This document shows, one piece after another, positions 41,801 to 50,185 of a DNA stretch of 64,000 bases. The notes below the pieces were generated by a model, which was given only the letters and a program-made list of their open reading frames with translations, was not told the origin of the DNA and ran no database searches. The stretch is taken from the NCBI RefSeq assembly GCF_040403615.1, contig NZ_JBBAKG010000001.1, positions 1-64,000 on the forward strand. The letters run 5' to 3'. The position numbers were made by a program, and so were the translations under genes. Every line of letters begins with the position of its first letter. Position 1 is the first letter of the stretch. The DNA is from Haliscomenobacter sp040403615. Its GTDB lineage: Bacteria > Bacteroidota > Bacteroidia > Chitinophagales > Saprospiraceae.

Positions 41801-44800
41801 TAGGTGCTGTTGGCAATGTTCAATGACACCTGATTTAGATCGTCCAGACCATCTGTAACAAAAGTATCTGTGGTCCATCCAGGGTAAGCAACGTTGGCTG
41901 TTAGGCTACCGTCTGTGGGTGTGCCCAGTGTAATAGTATTGCCCACACCGCCAGAAGCAACAACATTAGAAAGTCCTGCACCGTTGCCAGAAAAATAATC
42001 AGCAGTGATGTTGCCAGTTGCACTTATTGATCCTCCAGTGAGGATGTTACCACCTGTGACATTGGCCGCACTTGTAATGTTACCGGTTGCACTTATCAAG
42101 CCGCTGATATTGACATTTCCACTGTTGACATTGCCTATTAAACTTAGACTTGCACCGGTTGCAGCACCAATATTGGGTGTGGTAAGATTGGCACCGGCTT
42201 TGACAATAATATTTCCACCAGCATCAAATGCTGTGGTATTAAGATCAACTTTGGCTGAGAATACAGTACCAGTTAGACTTAGTCCAGCGTCAACGTTGGC
42301 AGTATAGGCAGTTGTTTGACTAAACAGAGCAAAAGTAATGTTGCTTGTGCCAAAGGTAATAGTGCCCAGCGGTGCATTAACTATAAAAGCCGCACCAACA
42401 TTGACATTACCAGTGCTGGTAAAGAAATAATCGTTTAGACTTATCTGTTGCGAACTATCTGGACCATATTCGTCTGCATCAGTGGCTCGTACAATTGCTG
42501 TGGCATTGGCCCAGGTGTAAATGCCGTTTTGTACTGCATCAGCTTGATCTTTAACCAGGATACGTGTGCCCAGTGTTTGAACATTGCTGGTATCAATTAG
42601 ATTGAATGAGCCAGTTGTAGTTAATGTTGCCCCAACACCATTGGCTACTCCGTTGGGCTGAGCATATGTAATTGTACCACCTGTGCTAGAAGCCAGAGTG
42701 GTAGTGGTAGTTGCATATACAGGTGTGTGGTACGCTATAGCAGTTGACACCATGTTGTCAACATATAATTTTGTTGCAGCATCAGTATCTTGTGCTGGAT
42801 AGGCCACACTGTTGATATAGGTGTTGGCCAACACAATATTGCCTGCTGGTTGCAGATTCAAATTGCCCGACGCAGTGGTAATTGTTAATGGCCCGCTGAC
42901 AGGTCTAATAGCACCAGTATTGATATTGCCAGCAATCACATTGCCTGTGACACTTGCAAGTCCTGTGGCAAAAATATTGTTGCCAGAAATATTACCAGTT
43001 GCAGTAATCAATCCTGCTGTGCTTAAGTTACCAACAGTGGCATTGCCACTTGCTGATATTAGGCCTCCTGTGACAACATTGCCACCTAAAATATTGGCAG
43101 CACTTGTAATGTTACCAGTTGCACTTATCAAGCCGCCTGTTAGTAAATTACCTGCAGTTGTATTTCCAACTATACTTAGACTAACTAAATTGCCAACTGA
43201 TGTTAGGCTTGAGTTTAATACATTTGAACTTAGAGTGTTGCCAATTAGTGCATTGGCATTCACACTAGATGCCGCGACGTCTGTTAGTTGACTACCATTA
43301 CCAATAAAGTAATTGCCACTAACATTGCCGGTTGCTGTTATCAATCCCGCTGTGTTAATGTTACCAGCAGTAACATTAGCAGTTGCGGATATCAATCCAG
43401 CAGTGAGTAAGTTGCTGCCGGTTATGTTACCAGTTGCACTGATTAATCCACCAGTTGATAAATTACCACTAGTTGTGTTTCCGGTTACGCTCAGATTGCT
43501 TAGAGTTCCAACCGATGTCAGACTCGAGTTCAATACATTTGAACTCAGGGTGTTGCCCGTTAGTGCGTTGGCGCTTACTCCAGATGCTGTTACACCGGTT
43601 AATAAACTACCATTACCAATAAAGTAATTGCCACTAATATTGCCTGTGGTTGATACCAGTCCAGTTAAATTTGGTAAGTTGCCCGAATATGTTGGCAGGA
43701 AGGCTGCCACATCAGTATTGCTGTATCCTGCTGGTAATCCTGTGATGAATGCACCGTTACCAAGCAAATAACTGCCTGCTATGTTGCCGGTGGCACTTAT
43801 AACACCAGTGACATATGCACCGGTGTTGGCAAACTGTGCTATGTTGCTGATTCCGCTTACGCCAACTGTGACGTTGCCATTGGTGGCCACAACAACATTA
43901 CTGTTGCCATTCAACAGTGATGATCCAGCTGATACCGTAATGCCTGTTAGTAACGCACCGTTACCAACAAAATAGTTGCCTGACACATTGCCGCTGGCAC
44001 TGACTTTGCCAGTGGTCAGTAAGTTTCCACCAATCACATTGCCTGAAGCACTGATAACAGTGGCACCAATGGTTCCAGATACAGACGTATTGCCTAGTGA
44101 AGCATTTCCAAAAATTACTAAGCCGTTACCAACAAAGGTATCGCCATACACATTGCCCTGGGCACTTACAACACTATCAACATTTACATTGCCAGCATGA
44201 ATATTGCCAGTGTCTACATTGCCGCCAGTGATGTTGCCAGTGGCTGTGATAAATCCAGGTGTAACAAGATTACCGCCACGAATGTTTCCTGTGGCACTAA
44301 CTGTGAGACTTGAGACTGTACCACCAGGAACACTGAGATTACCACCTGTTATGTTTCCTGTAGATGAAATCTGTCCGGCTGTAGTGATATTGCCGCCAAC
44401 CACATTGGCAGTGGCAGTGACAGTGGTTCCGGTTACGGTGGTACCAATCAGATTGTTGCCGGTGATGTTGCCGACAGCACTGATTAATCCGCTGGCTGTA
44501 ACAGTAACAGCATTGACTTTGGTGACGTCTATATTGCCTGCTGTGATATTGCCAGTGACTGTGGCTTGACCACTGGTTAACAAGTTGCCGCCAGTAATGT
44601 TGGCTGTGGTTGTGACCGGACCTGTTAGGCTGACCAGATTACCTGTGTATGTGGGCAGGTATGCTGTGACGTTGGCATTGCTGTAATTCCCAGCAGGTAG
44701 ATTGGTTAACTGACTACCATCACCCAAAAAGTATGCACCAGTAACATTGCCACTTGCACTGACTGGCCCGGCAACAGTGACCGTAGCAGCATTGACTCTG

Positions 44801-46107
44801 CCAGTATCAACATTGCCTGCTGTGACGTTGCCTGTGGCTGTTATTTGTCCTGTAGCACGAATGTTAGCACCAGTGATATTGGACGTGGTTGTTACTGGAC
44901 CAGCAAGACTAACTAGGTTACCAGTATAGGTTGGAAGATATGCTGTGACATTTGCATTGCTGTAATTTCCTGCAGGCAAATTTGTTAATTGACTACCATC
45001 ACCAAGGAAGTATGCACCTGAAACATTGCCACTTGCAGTGATTGTGGCTGCATTGACTCTGCCAGTGTCAACATTACCACCAGTAATATTTCCTGTGGCT
45101 GTTATTTGTCCTGTGGCACGAATGTTGGCACCAGTGACATTGGCAGTAGTTGTTACTGGCCCTGTTAAACTGACCAGGTTACCTGTGTATGTGGGCAGAT
45201 ATGCAGTAACGTTGGCATTGCTGTAGTTGGCGTTGATACCTGTCAGCAACGCACCATTGCCCAGAATATAATTGCCCGTGATGTTGCCAGTTGCAGAGAC
45301 AGGTCCACCAACAGTGATGTTTGCAGCGTTGACTCTGTTGGTGTCTACGTTGCCACCAGTGATGTTGCCTGTGGCTGTGATTTGTCCACTGGTTCTTAAA
45401 TTAGCGCCTGTGACATTGGCTGTGGTTGTTACTGGCCCTGTTAGGCTTACCAGGTTACCTGTGTATGTGGGCAGATATGCAGTAACGTTGGCATTGCTGT
45501 AGTTGACATTGATTCCGGTTAGCAACGCACCGTTGCCCAGGATATAATTACCTGTGATGTTGCCTGTTGCACTTACTGCACCTGCAACATAGGCTCCGGT
45601 ATTGGAAAATACCACAATATTGCCAGTTCCGTTGACTGTGACAAATATATTGGAACCTGCAGCAGGTATGTTGATATTGCTGTTGCCGTTTTCAACTCTG
45701 CTGCCTGTGGTGGCCACAATGCCTGTGAGTGCTGATCCATTGCCGATAAAATAGTCAGCAGTGATATTACCGCTGACAACAATGCCACCCGTGATATCCA
45801 GGCCACCGGAGCCAACATAGATGGTGTTGAATCTTTGAGACAAGCTGCCCAGATCGTACACATTGTCGATTCGTGGCAGCAGTGTGTTGTTGACCTGAAT
45901 TTTGCCAATGCCCGAAGGGCTCAATATCAAGTTGCTGTTTATCACCGTGGTGGTGATGGTATTGTTGGCAATTTTTACATTTGAGCCAACCGGTCCTGAT
46001 TCAAAAATCTGACTGAAGTTGTCGTTGGTAAATGCAAACGCGGTGCGTAACGGGTCGCCCTGCCCGTCGTCGGGTACTGCGCCAATGTCAATAACATTTT
46101 GGGTCAT
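38857..46107 (-). CDS. Giant adhesin (2416 aa) with PKD-like domains
   Basis: The N-terminus MTQNVIDIGAVPDDGQGDPLRTA is of the fibre-attachment type. Residues 170-1060 are Gly/Asn repeats, including a larger unit of about 90 residues with TYTGNLVSLTGPVTTTAN. Residues 1065-1310 match the non-repeat domain of the 2265-aa protein (GTRILVKDQADAVQNGIYTW). Then at least three PKD-like domains follow, marked by FLWQFGDGTAN (near 1460), YDLSFGDGTAN (near 1570) and NWSWGDSTFSN (near 1805). PKD domains are extracellular Ig-like spacers that often bind sugar or protein. The C-terminal 500 residues are unrecognised beta-rich sequence. Likely a host-binding or fibre shaft protein. Confidence 0.85.
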   Translation of the reverse strand: MTQNVIDIGAVPDDGQGDPLRTAFAFTNDNFSQIFESGPVGSNVKIANNTITTTVINSNLILSPSGIGKIQVNNTLLPRIDNVYDLGSLSQRFNTIYVGSGGLDITGGIVVSGNITADYFIGNGSALTGIVATTGSRVENGNSNINIPAAGSNIFVTVNGTGNIVVFSNTGAYVAGAVSATGNITGNYILGNGALLTGINVNYSNANVTAYLPTYTGNLVSLTGPVTTTANVTGANLRTSGQITATGNITGGNVDTNRVNAANITVGGPVSATGNITGNYILGNGALLTGINANYSNANVTAYLPTYTGNLVSLTGPVTTTANVTGANIRATGQITATGNITGGNVDTGRVNAATITASGNVSGAYFLGDGSQLTNLPAGNYSNANVTAYLPTYTGNLVSLAGPVTTTSNITGANIRATGQITATGNVTAGNVDTGRVNAATVTVAGPVSASGNVTGAYFLGDGSQLTNLPAGNYSNANVTAYLPTYTGNLVSLTGPVTTTANITGGNLLTSGQATVTGNITAGNIDVTKVNAVTVTASGLISAVGNITGNNLIGTTVTGTTVTATANVVGGNITTAGQISSTGNITGGNLSVPGGTVSSLTVSATGNIRGGNLVTPGFITATGNITGGNVDTGNIHAGNVNVDSVVSAQGNVYGDTFVGNGLVIFGNASLGNTSVSGTIGATVISASGNVIGGNLLTTGKVSASGNVSGNYFVGNGALLTGITVSAGSSLLNGNSNVVVATNGNVTVGVSGISNIAQFANTGAYVTGVISATGNIAGSYLLGNGAFITGLPAGYSNTDVAAFLPTYSGNLPNLTGLVSTTGNISGNYFIGNGSLLTGVTASGVSANALTGNTLSSNVLNSSLTSVGTLSNLSVTGNTTSGNLSTGGLISATGNITGSNLLTAGLISATANVTAGNINTAGLITATGNVSGNYFIGNGSQLTDVAASSVNANALIGNTLSSNVLNSSLTSVGNLVSLSIVGNTTAGNLLTGGLISATGNITSAANILGGNVVTGGLISASGNATVGNLSTAGLITATGNISGNNIFATGLASVTGNVIAGNINTGAIRPVSGPLTITTASGNLNLQPAGNIVLANTYINSVAYPAQDTDAATKLYVDNMVSTAIAYHTPVYATTTTTLASSTGGTITYAQPNGVANGVGATLTTTGSFNLIDTSNVQTLGTRILVKDQADAVQNGIYTWANATAIVRATDADEYGPDSSQQISLNDYFFTSTGNVNVGAAFIVNAPLGTITFGTSNITFALFSQTTAYTANVDAGLSLTGTVFSAKVDLNTTAFDAGGNIIVKAGANLTTPNIGAATGASLSLIGNVNSGNVNISGLISATGNITSAANVTGGNILTGGSISATGNITADYFSGNGAGLSNVVASGGVGNTITLGTPTDGSLTANVAYPGWTTDTFVTDGLDDLNQVSLNIANSTYVGNAYIIANVYSGPSPLTVAFTSFYIGNPNSFLWQFGDGTANATTDNAVHTFSNTLGGTFTVNFTAFNTNGTYNGNAANGAKGSTSSANISNIVLYTPSPIPSFTLSSNSFNTGNTITITNTSEYVVWYDLSFGDGTANFSAGPGLGNTSFTNVTHQYNSVSSNADSLYSAVLSGTSNTAGPSNVTVVSSASNVKVFAPQTGNVFVTANRANVINGLGGISFRNDSNGTPGNTASFGAQQLYNFNYGDGNISNVNVGTGIAGNPAAANVTNTFVLSAANQAGNVYQQFTANLYLYTGYSSSPAQSGNITITIEPQVRGNYIGTTANVVTDATANTGNAKVGYLYTDYNTSNRSTFTFQNTSQNSNLANWSWGDSTFSNGVSNVGNTLHTYNSTGAFTVALTANGTPNGITNTAQSNTISNVGYIFIAANPTAPTNLSGFSNLAIANASQGTSPLLAAGATDASGGNIVANGVSVTRFATTTPIVTAANIINANTGISSTQLTANLFAYVNNAAAGNVTFSNVSNTVGTSGALVITQDRDLHVANAAVPSYFYKVFNANISCALSSLSTGYNNYKLVDSVTGNTNYVGFVKDNLNSAPSLITAGTTLVEATAGTYRYISGIPYYNTGSPTITIATLAVANLSGQTFRSADPFVLASGTVIEGSGAILSATQTKALGTINNAGNSFLTGANLNANVGVGSSYTLGNLTANLTGANNSVATLQANIFNVIGTSATVQLPANIQMHAGANSGINEQAITCTPTANTQAAIRIVMSTAGNTPVFSNSTNFYTANAWSGVQTIAGTPEAVVRYGVLKQYAVDLSTGYLPVGPNLSVIGGRTSTQYFTFAFARPSLANFDIRLTTTTGVAGVWLAAPGTTIDKSGFSSPTPGFPGPTSTINGWLEASTQYAGSGVPGAATGTGGNGSDGCAVTGADVIPLNTAISNVAYTMTLGSQNAANSTGTNILIRIALAAGQSITDLQIGVAS
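44410..45560 (-). repeat. About 90-residue (261-279 bp) supra-repeats in the 2416-aa gene
   Basis: The string SNANVTAYLPTYTGNLVSL recurs with spacings of 279, 261 and 276 bases in this part of the gene. Each unit also holds a GNGALLTGI or GDGSQLTNLP segment and TGNITGGNVDT. Units are highly similar at DNA level. Confidence 0.8.
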
Positions 46108-46125
46108 TTGTAGAGTTTCTTGCTG

Positions 46126-46133
46126 TATTTACC
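46126..46133 (-). promoter_or_regulatory. GGTAAATA late box before the 2416-aa gene
   Basis: The minus strand reads GGTAAATA about 18 bases upstream of the ATG at 46107. The leader has AAGAAA but no strong ribosome site. Confidence 0.5.
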
Positions 46134-46163
46134 AGAGCCAGCAAGGCCAAGGTTGTAGGGAGA

Positions 46164-46751
46164 TTACAGGTTTTCGCCGGTGTTTATCCGGTGTACAAAG
46201 GCTTTGAGATCAATGTGCAAAAAATTATCTATGCTTTTCAAGTCGGTAATTTCAGCAGTGGTTGTGCCGCACACACGCACAAATTCTGTTCGAGAAAAGT
46301 CTCTGGCAACTGCGGCCAGTTGTCGGATCCAGTTGCCTGTGAAGGTAGGAGCTGAATCTGCGGCCTTGTAGAACTCTGTTCCTGCATACACATTGTTGAA
46401 TTTGCTGGCTGCTGTGCCAGACATGTCATAGCCCAACAAGTATATGCGTTTGTGCCCATCTGACGCAGCTATGGCACATGCAATAGGACCTGAACTGTTG
46501 CCATGATACTTTTTTGGAACCTGGTGTGCGCCCAGATCTGGCAAGGGTCTGCGAGTGTAAAATCTATTTTTTTTGCTATAGCCCGAACGTTGTATGTGTT
46601 CTGCAATGGGTCTGTCTGTGGCCACAAGACAATCGGGCTCAAAATCTCGATACAGTCCGTTGCAGCCATAGATCGGTCCCAGAGGCTGAATTCTGGTCAA
46701 ATCAATAACTGATCGGCTTTGGCCGTTGCCCAATACAAATGCTACGCTCAT
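46164..46751 (-). CDS. Unknown 195-aa protein, MptE/DUF115-like
   Basis: Begins MSVAFVLGNGQSR, then GPIYGCNGLYRDFEPDCLVA, a layout seen in DUF115/MptE-like and sialyltransferase-like proteins (LGNGxSR ... GCN ... YRDFxPD ... ATD). The end has IYLLGYDMSG. These families act on nucleotide sugars or pterin diphosphates, so a sugar-transfer role is possible, but the exact reaction cannot be read from the sequence. Its ribosome site GGGAGGA is part of a hairpin that also ends the upstream transcript. Confidence 0.45.
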   Translation of the reverse strand: MSVAFVLGNGQSRSVIDLTRIQPLGPIYGCNGLYRDFEPDCLVATDRPIAEHIQRSGYSKKNRFYTRRPLPDLGAHQVPKKYHGNSSGPIACAIAASDGHKRIYLLGYDMSGTAASKFNNVYAGTEFYKAADSAPTFTGNWIRQLAAVARDFSRTEFVRVCGTTTAEITDLKSIDNFLHIDLKAFVHRINTGENL

Positions 46752-46785
46752 AAAAAAATCCTCCCAGTATGTAGCTGAGAGGATT
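46752..46785 (-). terminator. Terminator hairpin that covers the ribosome site of the next gene
   Basis: On the minus strand AATCCTCTCAG and CTGGGAGGATT form an 11-bp stem with one mismatch and a 7-base loop, followed by seven T. It lies between the 260-aa gene and the 195-aa gene. Its right arm contains GGGAGGA, the ribosome site of the 195-aa gene, whose ATG comes right after the T run. Confidence 0.75.
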
Positions 46786-46800
46786 CAGTACCCAAATCTA

Positions 46801-47583
46801 TTAGGAAGTGGTGTTTTCTACCAGTGCCAGATTCAAGAGGTTTTGTTGTCCTGCTGAGACGCTGCCGGTGTTGGCAGCGCCTGTGGTGCCAGATTTGATC
46901 ATGGTGCCTTCATCTGTAAAGAAGTTGGCCAAGCTACGAAGATCGCCTGTGACTGATGCTGCATCATAGTTGGAACCACCTTCCCAGCCCAGGATAAAGT
47001 GGTTGGTAAGTTTGCTGATGTACACATCAGAGCTGGCGTTGTCTATGTAGGCAATGCTCATGTTTCCATTGGTAGGAGATCCAGAATCGCTGAGTATACA
47101 CACACCAACCAGATTCACACTACCTGTGCCTGTGCTGCCCAGGGCCGCTGTGGCCGTGAAGATTGTGCCAACACCATAGCTACTGGGAGCACCATAAGCA
47201 GTCCAGTCTGTGTTGCCAATCACAACAATTATGTAGGCACTGCCCGAGACCAGAGCAGTGCGGCTGGTTGCATCACCCACCAGGTACTTGTGGCTGCCTT
47301 TTTGGCGTATGATATAACCAGTGGCAGAACCTGCTGCAGAACCAGTGGCCAAGGTGATATTCACTGTGACCACAACTCTAGGATTGGTAGCACTGGGAGT
47401 ATCTGTGGGGGCTGCACCACCTACCACACCCACATACTGTGCGTTATTGAGTGTTTGTGTCGGTGAGTTGAACACCGGTACTGTGAGCGAGCCAAAGTTT
47501 GGATAGCCAAGATCCACACCCACGCTGGCGCCACCACTGCCGGAGCCGGTGGATAATTTTTGTATTTTAAGAGGACGACCCAT
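46801..47583 (-). CDS. Unknown beta-rich virion-type protein (260 aa)
   Basis: Starts MGRPLKIQKLSTGSGSGG and continues with Gly/Ser/Thr-rich sequence with few charges, typical of decoration or fibre proteins. Segments such as GYIIRQKGSHKYLVGD and FTATAALGSTGTGSVNLVG look like short beta units found in small structural proteins of marine T4-like phages. Function unknown. Expressed from a CTAAATAC box with an AAGGAG ribosome site, and followed by a terminator hairpin, so it is a single-gene unit, which fits a protein made in high amounts. Confidence 0.65.
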   Translation of the reverse strand: MGRPLKIQKLSTGSGSGGASVGVDLGYPNFGSLTVPVFNSPTQTLNNAQYVGVVGGAAPTDTPSATNPRVVVTVNITLATGSAAGSATGYIIRQKGSHKYLVGDATSRTALVSGSAYIIVVIGNTDWTAYGAPSSYGVGTIFTATAALGSTGTGSVNLVGVCILSDSGSPTNGNMSIAYIDNASSDVYISKLTNHFILGWEGGSNYDAASVTGDLRSLANFFTDEGTMIKSGTTGAANTGSVSAGQQNLLNLALVENTTS

Positions 47584-47675
47584 GATTTTTTTCTCCTTAA
47601 AGAAGTCCGATGCGAGTTCTAGTCGCTACGCGGCAGGGTAAATCACCGCATAAAACGCAGTATTGCGTTGACTTG

Positions 47676-47683
47676 TATTTAGC
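47676..47683 (-). promoter_or_regulatory. GCTAAATA late box before the 260-aa gene
   Basis: The minus strand reads GCTAAATA about 90 bases upstream of the ATG. The leader contains a small perfect hairpin (AACGCA and TGCGTT) and AAGGAG. Confidence 0.5.
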
Positions 47684-47717
47684 GAAAACGGTTTATTTTG
47701 TGTAGGGCTGCGGTATT

Positions 47718-47725
47718 CTTAAATA
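47718..47725 (+). promoter_or_regulatory. CTTAAATA late box 4 bases before the TPR-glycosyltransferase gene
   Basis: CTTAAATA, then TCCC, then the ATG at 47730. No ribosome site is seen, so the mRNA may be leaderless. Confidence 0.4.
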
Positions 47726-47729
47726 TCCC

Positions 47730-48881
47730 ATGAACCATCAAGAACTTATTGACCAAGGCAATCAACATCGCACAGAGAATCATCCTGAACAAGCATTAAA
47801 ATGTTACGCACAGGTGTTTGCCGAAGATTTCAATCACAGTGCTGCATTCAACAACTATGGCAATGTGCTGAGAGAAATGGGTTATCCTGCCCGAGCCATT
47901 CCTTTTCTACATGCAGCACATGACATCAATCCTGCTGACGTCACTTCAGAGTTCAATCTTGCAGTGGCCTATCTACTCAACGGGGACTATGCTCGTGGCT
48001 GGCCCTTGTACGAATCACGCTGGCGATTTGAACACCTCGACGGCACCAAACCCAAACTGGTTCAACCCGAATGGACCGGGCAGGATCTTCAAGACAAAAC
48101 CCTGCTGATCATAGGCGAACAAGGGCTGGGTGATCAAATACAGTTCATACGATTCACTGCCAATCTACACTCAACCGGTGTGAAAATAAAATTACTGTTG
48201 AATCCCAGTGTCAAACCCCTGTTTCCGCAACCGGCAGGAACAATTGTGGGCATCTATGAACCCGGTGAGGACCTGGGTGAATTTGACTACTGGATTGCCA
48301 TGATGGACATTCCCAGAGTGATTGGCATGACTCTGGAAAATATTGCACATCAGTTGCAGTACATTGCAGCTGATCCTGTGAACGCAAACATCTGGGCTGG
48401 TCGACTGGGGTCAAAAACTCGCATGCGAATTGGTGTGTGCTGGTCAGGCCGCAAGGATAGCTGGATACATCAGCACAAGAGCATGCCTGTGGCCCACATG
48501 GCTGACCTGATCCGTCGCAATCCTGAACACCAGTGGATCAATCTACAGATGGATGCCACCGACGAAGAAACGGCAATCATCACAGCAGCAGGTGCTGTGT
48601 GTTTTCCGGGCACCATACGCAACTTTGCAGACACAGCCGGACTCATGCATCATCTTGATCTGGTGATTTCTGTGGACACTGCCAATGCACACATGGCTGG
48701 CGCACTGGGTCGTCCTGTGTGGATTCCACTCAATGCCTATGGCAACTGCTGGCGTTGGCTGACCGGTCGTGAAGATTCGCCCTGGTATCCCAGTGCTAGA
48801 CTGTTCCGTCAACCTCGTCAGGGTGACTGGGACAGTGTGGTTGACCGCATGCACAAGTTTCTCAGCTGGTTCAAGGTATAA
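47730..48881 (+). CDS. TPR-glycosyltransferase (GT9-like) protein
   Basis: 383 aa. Residues 1-110 form about three TPR repeats (NHPEQALKCYAQVFAED, AAFNNYGNVLREMGYPARAI, SEFNLAVAYLLNGDYARGW). Residues 120-383 resemble the GT-B fold of heptosyltransferase-like enzymes: LLIIGEQGLGDQIQFIRF, then RIGVCWSGRKDSWIHQHKSM and LDLVISVDTANAHMAGALG. Such enzymes move sugars from nucleotide donors; phage versions may decorate virion proteins or alter host glycans. The acceptor is unknown. It is a lone plus-strand gene next to the capsid block and ends at a two-way terminator. Confidence 0.75.
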   Translation: MNHQELIDQGNQHRTENHPEQALKCYAQVFAEDFNHSAAFNNYGNVLREMGYPARAIPFLHAAHDINPADVTSEFNLAVAYLLNGDYARGWPLYESRWRFEHLDGTKPKLVQPEWTGQDLQDKTLLIIGEQGLGDQIQFIRFTANLHSTGVKIKLLLNPSVKPLFPQPAGTIVGIYEPGEDLGEFDYWIAMMDIPRVIGMTLENIAHQLQYIAADPVNANIWAGRLGSKTRMRIGVCWSGRKDSWIHQHKSMPVAHMADLIRRNPEHQWINLQMDATDEETAIITAAGAVCFPGTIRNFADTAGLMHHLDLVISVDTANAHMAGALGRPVWIPLNAYGNCWRWLTGREDSPWYPSARLFRQPRQGDWDSVVDRMHKFLSWFKV

Positions 48882-48886
48882 TCAAC

Positions 48887-48912
48887 AAAAAAGGGCCTTG
48901 CGGCCCTTTTTT
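48887..48912. terminator. Bidirectional intrinsic terminator between glycosyltransferase and gp23
   Basis: AAAAAAGGGCC, TTGC, GGCCCTTTTTT: a perfect 11-bp stem with T runs on both strands. It ends the plus-strand TPR-glycosyltransferase gene (stop 6 bases away) and the minus-strand capsid operon (gp23). Confidence 0.92.
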
Positions 48913-48954
48913 GATTTGTTTACATACTTGTTTAATGCAAGTACATATCCAATC

Positions 48955-50166
48955 TCAAGAAAAGCTAAGATTAGAAACGGCAATTTCGCCCACGTAATCT
49001 CCAGCATTGCCAAACGAGCTGGCAGTGTTGGTCAATTCTATGAATCCGTAGCGTGTCATGAAGCTCACGACTGGTTCGAATGTTGTTGGATCAAGAACAA
49101 CACCAGAGCTCATCAACGGAATGTATGGGCAGTAGAACGCAGGTGCGTCAGCTTCCGAACTTCCTTTGTAGCCAACCAACACAGGTGTTGCATCGCTAGC
49201 ATAGCTATCAACAAACACACGCATTGCGCCGTTCAGGGTACCAACAAACTTGGTGTTTGTAGGTGCTTCGAATGTGCCTTCTGTGGTACGTGCAAATGCG
49301 CTGGTTGTAGCTGATTGCAACACTGTGAGTGCAGCACTGCTAACAACAGCGTAGTTACCTGCGCCACGACGAGTGCGTTGAGCGATCAAGTTGGCAACAC
49401 GGTTGATAAGAACAGCCAAAGCAGCATGTTCGTCACCAACGAATGTAGCTGTACCGGATACGGTAGCCTGGTTGTATGTGAACTCAGTAGTGGCCAGTGA
49501 GCGCAGGCTCAACAAGATTTCCTGGTCAATCTCAGCTGTGATCTCTTGTGCAAGAGCTGCCATGATTTCGGCTTCTACGTCGATACCATGCATGGCTTGT
49601 GCGTCTTGAGCAGCTTCAAAAGTCCAACGTGCTTGCAACTTGCGAGTTTTGGCTTCCACAGCTTGCTTCAAGATTTGCACAGAGATCTGACGACCACCGG
49701 AACCTTCAAGCACTGTTGTGTTGGCACCACTATAGATATTCTGTGTTGGGTCAACAATACCAGCTGTTGTACTGCTTGCTGAAGAGTAGGCCTGAGCAAT
49801 TTTGAACGGGCTCAATGCTTCTTCACCAGCGGCTGTGCTTGTGGCAGCAGCACTGGTGTCGTTCATTGTGTTGGCATAACGCACACGCAGAGTGTGAATT
49901 TGACCAACAGGGCCAGTCATGGGCTGAACACCCACCAACTCGTTAGCAATAACAGTTGGCATAACACGACGAATAACAGGCAAAATAACACGGTTAAGTG
50001 TTGCAATGTTGCCTGAGCCGGTTGAACCACTACTTGCGTTCTCTTTCAAGTACCTACGTGTATTCTCAAGAATAACGCTCATGCTATTGCGCTTAGAACC
50101 ATTCAGTCCTTCAAGCAATGCTTCCTTGGTCTCGTCCCAGCGACCTTCCAATAATTGTTGTGACAT
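48955..50166 (-). CDS. 23: gp23 major capsid protein, compact
   Basis: A 403-aa match to gp23. Diagnostic strings are RRVMPTVIANELVGVQPMTGPVG, ARWTFEAAQDAQAMHGIDVEAE, EIDQEILLSLRSLA and YCPYIPLMSSGVVLDPTTFEP. It is shorter than T4 gp23 (521 aa), mainly by loss of insertions. In T4 the N-terminal 65 residues are removed by gp21; here a similar cut may fall after the LKE before NASSGSTGSGN (inference). It follows gp22 directly and has a strong ribosome site, AAGGAGA. Expression ends at the bidirectional terminator. Confidence 0.97.
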   Translation of the reverse strand: MSQQLLEGRWDETKEALLEGLNGSKRNSMSVILENTRRYLKENASSGSTGSGNIATLNRVILPVIRRVMPTVIANELVGVQPMTGPVGQIHTLRVRYANTMNDTSAAATSTAAGEEALSPFKIAQAYSSASSTTAGIVDPTQNIYSGANTTVLEGSGGRQISVQILKQAVEAKTRKLQARWTFEAAQDAQAMHGIDVEAEIMAALAQEITAEIDQEILLSLRSLATTEFTYNQATVSGTATFVGDEHAALAVLINRVANLIAQRTRRGAGNYAVVSSAALTVLQSATTSAFARTTEGTFEAPTNTKFVGTLNGAMRVFVDSYASDATPVLVGYKGSSEADAPAFYCPYIPLMSSGVVLDPTTFEPVVSFMTRYGFIELTNTASSFGNAGDYVGEIAVSNLSFS

Positions 50167-50185
50167 TTAAGTCTCCTTATTTAAA

